A stretch of 64,000 bases of DNA, from NCBI RefSeq assembly GCF_000341285.1, contig NW_005178429.1, forward strand, positions 62,001-126,000, written 5' to 3'. A program made the translations under genes and the position numbers. Below the pieces are notes generated by a model. The model was not told the DNA's origin. It saw only the letters and a list, made by a program, of their open reading frames with translations, and searched no databases. Positions 63,837-64,000 of the stretch are shown here, piece after piece; position 1 is the stretch's first letter, and every line of letters begins with the position of its first letter. The DNA is from Galdieria sulphuraria. Its lineage: Eukaryota; Rhodophyta; Bangiophyceae; Galdieriales; Galdieriaceae.

Positions 63837-64000
63837 TTAACAAAGTTGAAAACTCCTTTTGGGAAATAACCGAGGCTAAGGTTTTGCTTTTAGAGACATT
63901 TTTGCAGTGAAGATGGGACAAGTTCGTTAATCATGTTTCTCTAAAGTCAACTCGTGTGATTCCACTCGATAAAGAACGACTCATTTATAGCTACGAAAGT

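Larger units (their letters stand above)
62114..64000. other. Gene-poor right end
   Basis: About 1.9 kb with no confidently recognised gene. It contains the ZFC3H1-like promoter, two head-to-head weak reading frames (62623-62958 minus and 62982-63254 plus) and a short minus-strand frame at 63672-63836, listed separately. No repeat or RNA gene was recognised. Confidence 0.4.

Noticed and set aside
1-64000. Search for transposases, reverse transcriptases, LTRs, capsid genes, CRISPR arrays and bacterial toxin modules
   Set aside because: None was seen on either strand. The reading frames that remain after gene calling are short and mostly antisense to genes.

Overview
The window is nuclear DNA of a photosynthetic eukaryote with a very compact genome. 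The best guess is a cyanidiophyte red alga of the Galdieria type. This is an inference from four things: about 86 resolvable spliceosomal introns that are nearly all 30-62 nt long, intergenic spaces that are often only 6-150 bp, AT-rich DNA, and a gene set mixing standard eukaryotic machinery with organelle-targeted proteins (a thylakoid TPM-domain protein, lipid A-type LpxD, IPP isomerase and NAD-isocitrate dehydrogenase with presequences). There are no prokaryotic operons, no CRISPR array and no recognisable transposon or viral fossil. Exon joins below were made by eye from GT/AG (or GC/AG) sites, reading frame and family conservation.

Layout. 1-9.2 kb: a partial coiled-coil membrane protein, GINS subunit PSF2, ribosome-biogenesis SLX9, a CYTH protein, serine acetyltransferase, a Lys-rich orphan, an SRS2/UvrD-type helicase and UBA3 (NEDD8 E1). 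9.4-19.8 kb: a long-looped MFS transporter, ESCRT-III CHMP1, CNOT11, NAD-isocitrate dehydrogenase, CANT1-type apyrase, a RING-H2 protein and a CBP3/UQCC1 chaperone. 19.8-25.8 kb: a 17-exon FGAM synthase (PurL), overlapped at its 3' end by a methyltransferase. 26.1-35.8 kb: a GT2 glycosyltransferase, CstF-77, an atypical bZIP protein, TFIIH subunit TFB5, the TPM thylakoid protein, a COPI-associated membrane protein and pyruvate kinase. 36.3-46.7 kb: an orphan, WD40 DCAF7/AN11, dolichol kinase, a DDT-WHIM chromatin protein, condensin CAP-D2, APC13 and a twin-CX9C protein. 47-64 kb: a multi-Myb protein, XPD helicase, LpxD, cytochrome b5, IPP isomerase, an orphan, a LENG1-like protein, an ASPL/TUG UBX protein, guanine deaminase, a ZFC3H1/Red1-like protein, then 1.9 kb with only weak gene signals.

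Most genes are unrelated housekeeping genes packed head-to-head or tail-to-tail. There are functional echoes. XPD and TFB5 are both TFIIH subunits. PSF2 and CAP-D2 are S/M-phase factors, and each carries an E2F-like TTTGGCGC element directly upstream of its start codon. CAP-D2 lies between a chromatin factor and APC13.

The most unusual structural signals are three. Five GC-AG introns occur among about 86, three of them in PurL. In the Myb gene, every repeat sits on its own 153-159 nt exon bounded by phase-2 introns. The introns are extremely short, down to 30 nt. Several small multi-exon genes (TFB5, APC13, the C-terminal exons of PSF2 and SLX9, and the COPI-associated protein) appear only after splicing.
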